64,000 bases of DNA from Flammeovirgaceae bacterium UBA6059 (GTDB taxonomy: Bacteria > Bacteroidota > Bacteroidia > Cytophagales > Cyclobacteriaceae): NCBI GenBank assembly GCA_002435755.1, contig DIYH01000024.1, positions 1-64,000 of the forward strand. The letters run 5' to 3'. Both the position numbers and the translations under genes were made by a program. This document shows positions 63,049 to 64,000 of the stretch, in pieces. The notes beneath the pieces were generated by a model. The model saw only the letters and a program-made list of their open reading frames with translations, made no database searches and was not told where the DNA came from. The first letter of the stretch is position 1. Every line of letters begins with the position of its first letter.

Positions 63049-63629
63049 GCACTCGTCTCAGTTACCCTGATGTCGCCGAGCATGACATCCCAAAACTGGA
63101 TCGTCCTACCGGAAATCTGGGTCTTCTTGCGTTCTACGTAGATCGTGATGTCCTTCTTAGTGGTGTCTTTGTAAGTGAATCCGTCATCAGTGCTTCCTTC
63201 AAACCGCTGATAGATCGTAATGACGCCTACGAACTTGCCGTCAGGTTGTGGTTCAAGGTCACTAATGTAGTGGATATCATACCAGCTGATTTTGACCTTG
63301 TCATAGTTGAGAGCAATGAGCCGCTCGAAGTACTCGCGCACTTTGTAGTAGTTGATCTCATCAGAATTAAGTGAACTCACGCCCATTTCACTGTCCGGAG
63401 CAAAGAGTTCTTCTGCACGATCCATCACCCTACTGGCCTCAGAGTAGGGAGTGTCCTTGTTGCCGATGATACTGATGTACTTGCTCAGGTCCCGTACTTT
63501 TTCCAGTGCCAGAGAATCGATGGCCTGCTTGCGTTGAGGGCTCAGTTTTGGTGCCTGTGCGTGAGCCATGCTACCGCAAATAATCAATAGCAGGGTCAGC
63601 AGTAGAATTGTTTTATTGTTCATTTTCAT
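63045..63629 (-). CDS. Secreted protein of unknown function, LRR operon
   Basis: 194 residues (ATG at 63629, or 63623). Signal peptide ending CGSMAHAQA. The mature chain has a helical start (KYISIIGNKDTPYSEASRVM), then a beta-rich part (KISWYDIHYISDLEPQPDG ... GVITIYQRFEG) and ends in GDIRVTE. Its order of elements looks like the N-terminal, non-LRR domain of the protein at 59793-62231, suggesting a shared domain. It overlaps the next gene by ATGA. Confidence 0.7.
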   Translation of the reverse strand: MKMNNKTILLLTLLLIICGSMAHAQAPKLSPQRKQAIDSLALEKVRDLSKYISIIGNKDTPYSEASRVMDRAEELFAPDSEMGVSSLNSDEINYYKVREYFERLIALNYDKVKISWYDIHYISDLEPQPDGKFVGVITIYQRFEGSTDDGFTYKDTTKKDITIYVERKKTQISGRTIQFWDVMLGDIRVTETSA

Positions 63630-63646
63630 CGTGTCGGTGTGAGGAG

Positions 63647-64000
63647 TTATTTTTTGATCAGTTCCAGTTCTGTGATTTTACCGGCACCATTAGTCTTGAT
63701 ATCGTTGATCTTGTTGGCGTTCTTGCGCTGGTCCTTGATGTAGTTGAGGTATTTATCGATGGTCGTCGGTTCATCATAATCAACATCATCCGGTCCGTAA
63801 TAGATCGCTATGAGTACAGGCACCATTGGTGAGGCAAACATGGTCAGTGCCTCTTGTATACTACTGTTAGCGGAAGCCGTACTGGAAGCATTCGCAATAG
63901 CATCGAAGTATCCTGATAGGCTCTCAGTCGTCGATTTTGGGAGTTCAGCTTTTTTCGACTGGTTCATCAGTTCTTTGTCAGCTTCAGAAGTGTCAATTTC
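63647..64000 (-). CDS. Unknown protein, C-terminal part (cut by window edge)
   Basis: The frame is open to the window edge; the internal Met at 63965-63967 is not clearly a start, since the preceding 11 codons (EIDTSEADKEL) read on without a stop and no signal peptide follows. The visible ~118 residues are polar, with a hydrophobic patch (LTMFASPMVPVLIAIYYG) and a charged helical end (YLNYIKDQRKNANKIND). It lies 17 bases upstream of the secreted protein gene and is probably part of the same operon. Family not recognised. Confidence 0.55.
   Translation of the reverse strand, partial: EIDTSEADKELMNQSKKAELPKSTTESLSGYFDAIANASSTASANSSIQEALTMFASPMVPVLIAIYYGPDDVDYDEPTTIDKYLNYIKDQRKNANKINDIKTNGAGKITELELIKK

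Noticed and set aside
1..64000. tRNA, rRNA, CRISPR arrays and complete insertion sequences
   Set aside because: Looked for by eye on both strands; none was found. A covariance-model scan would be needed to exclude small RNAs.

Overview
The window looks like a chromosomal segment from a marine or soil Bacteroidota of the Cytophagales type. The evidence is two large proteins ending in type IX secretion (Por) sorting domains, BACON-domain lipoproteins, an HTTM protein, a PadR/FtsX-permease pair, transmembrane-AraC and LytTR regulators, the long-form PurF-like amidotransferase, weak or absent Shine-Dalgarno sequences, and moderate GC with AT-richer patches. No rRNA, tRNA, CRISPR array, integrase or complete IS was recognised.

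Layout. 1-4.9 kb: the cut N-terminus of a quinone-oxidoreductase-type dehydrogenase, then minus-strand genes for a cyclase/TolB/TPR/AraC fusion regulator, a DinB protein, a GNAT acetyltransferase and a DUF2461 protein. 4.9-14.9 kb: a minus-strand operon nuoH-I-J-K-L-M-N, tightly coupled by overlapping start and stop codons and followed closely by a PurF-like amidophosphoribosyltransferase. It holds only the membrane arm and NuoI of complex I; nuoA-G must lie elsewhere. 15-15.8 kb: murI with its own terminator. 15.8-22.6 kb: an AT-rich block flanked by two copies, in opposite orientation, of a 42-bp terminator-like repeat. It carries a plus-strand pair of unknown membrane proteins and a minus-strand pair of BACON lipoproteins. 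22.7-30.5 kb: a tricorn-like S41 protease, a GT-C-like membrane protein, a decayed copy of the protease 3' end, then PadR and an FtsX/MacB-type permease under a tandem operator-like repeat. 30.7-38.6 kb: a hydrolase-like/DUF1579 pair next to a membrane-AraC gene with a 17-bp direct repeat between them, a LytTR protein, a small secreted protein, an exported peptide deformylase-SnoaL fusion, a PAP2 protein and a CPBP protease. 38.7-43.4 kb: AT-rich glycan genes (two glycosyltransferases and an ArnA-dehydrogenase-like epimerase) and an LpxL-type acyltransferase. 43.5-52.4 kb: HTTM, GNAT, a 43-residue membrane peptide gene with its own terminator, a sortilin-type beta-propeller, a MITE-like element, Uma2, DUF819 and a hydroxyacid dehydrogenase. 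52.7-64 kb: two tandem plant-type LRR proteins with T9SS tails, converging on a minus-strand operon of an SDS22-type LRR protein and exported or unknown proteins that runs off the window.

The strongest signals outside ordinary annotation are a ten-base word (TTCCGGTAGG) far more frequent than chance, repeat-type operators next to the AraC and PadR genes, the protease-tail pseudogene, the NuoI Lys/Pro/Ala tail, the exported deformylase fusion, and the LRR operon at the right end. All functional statements come from reading motifs and known families; no database search was run.
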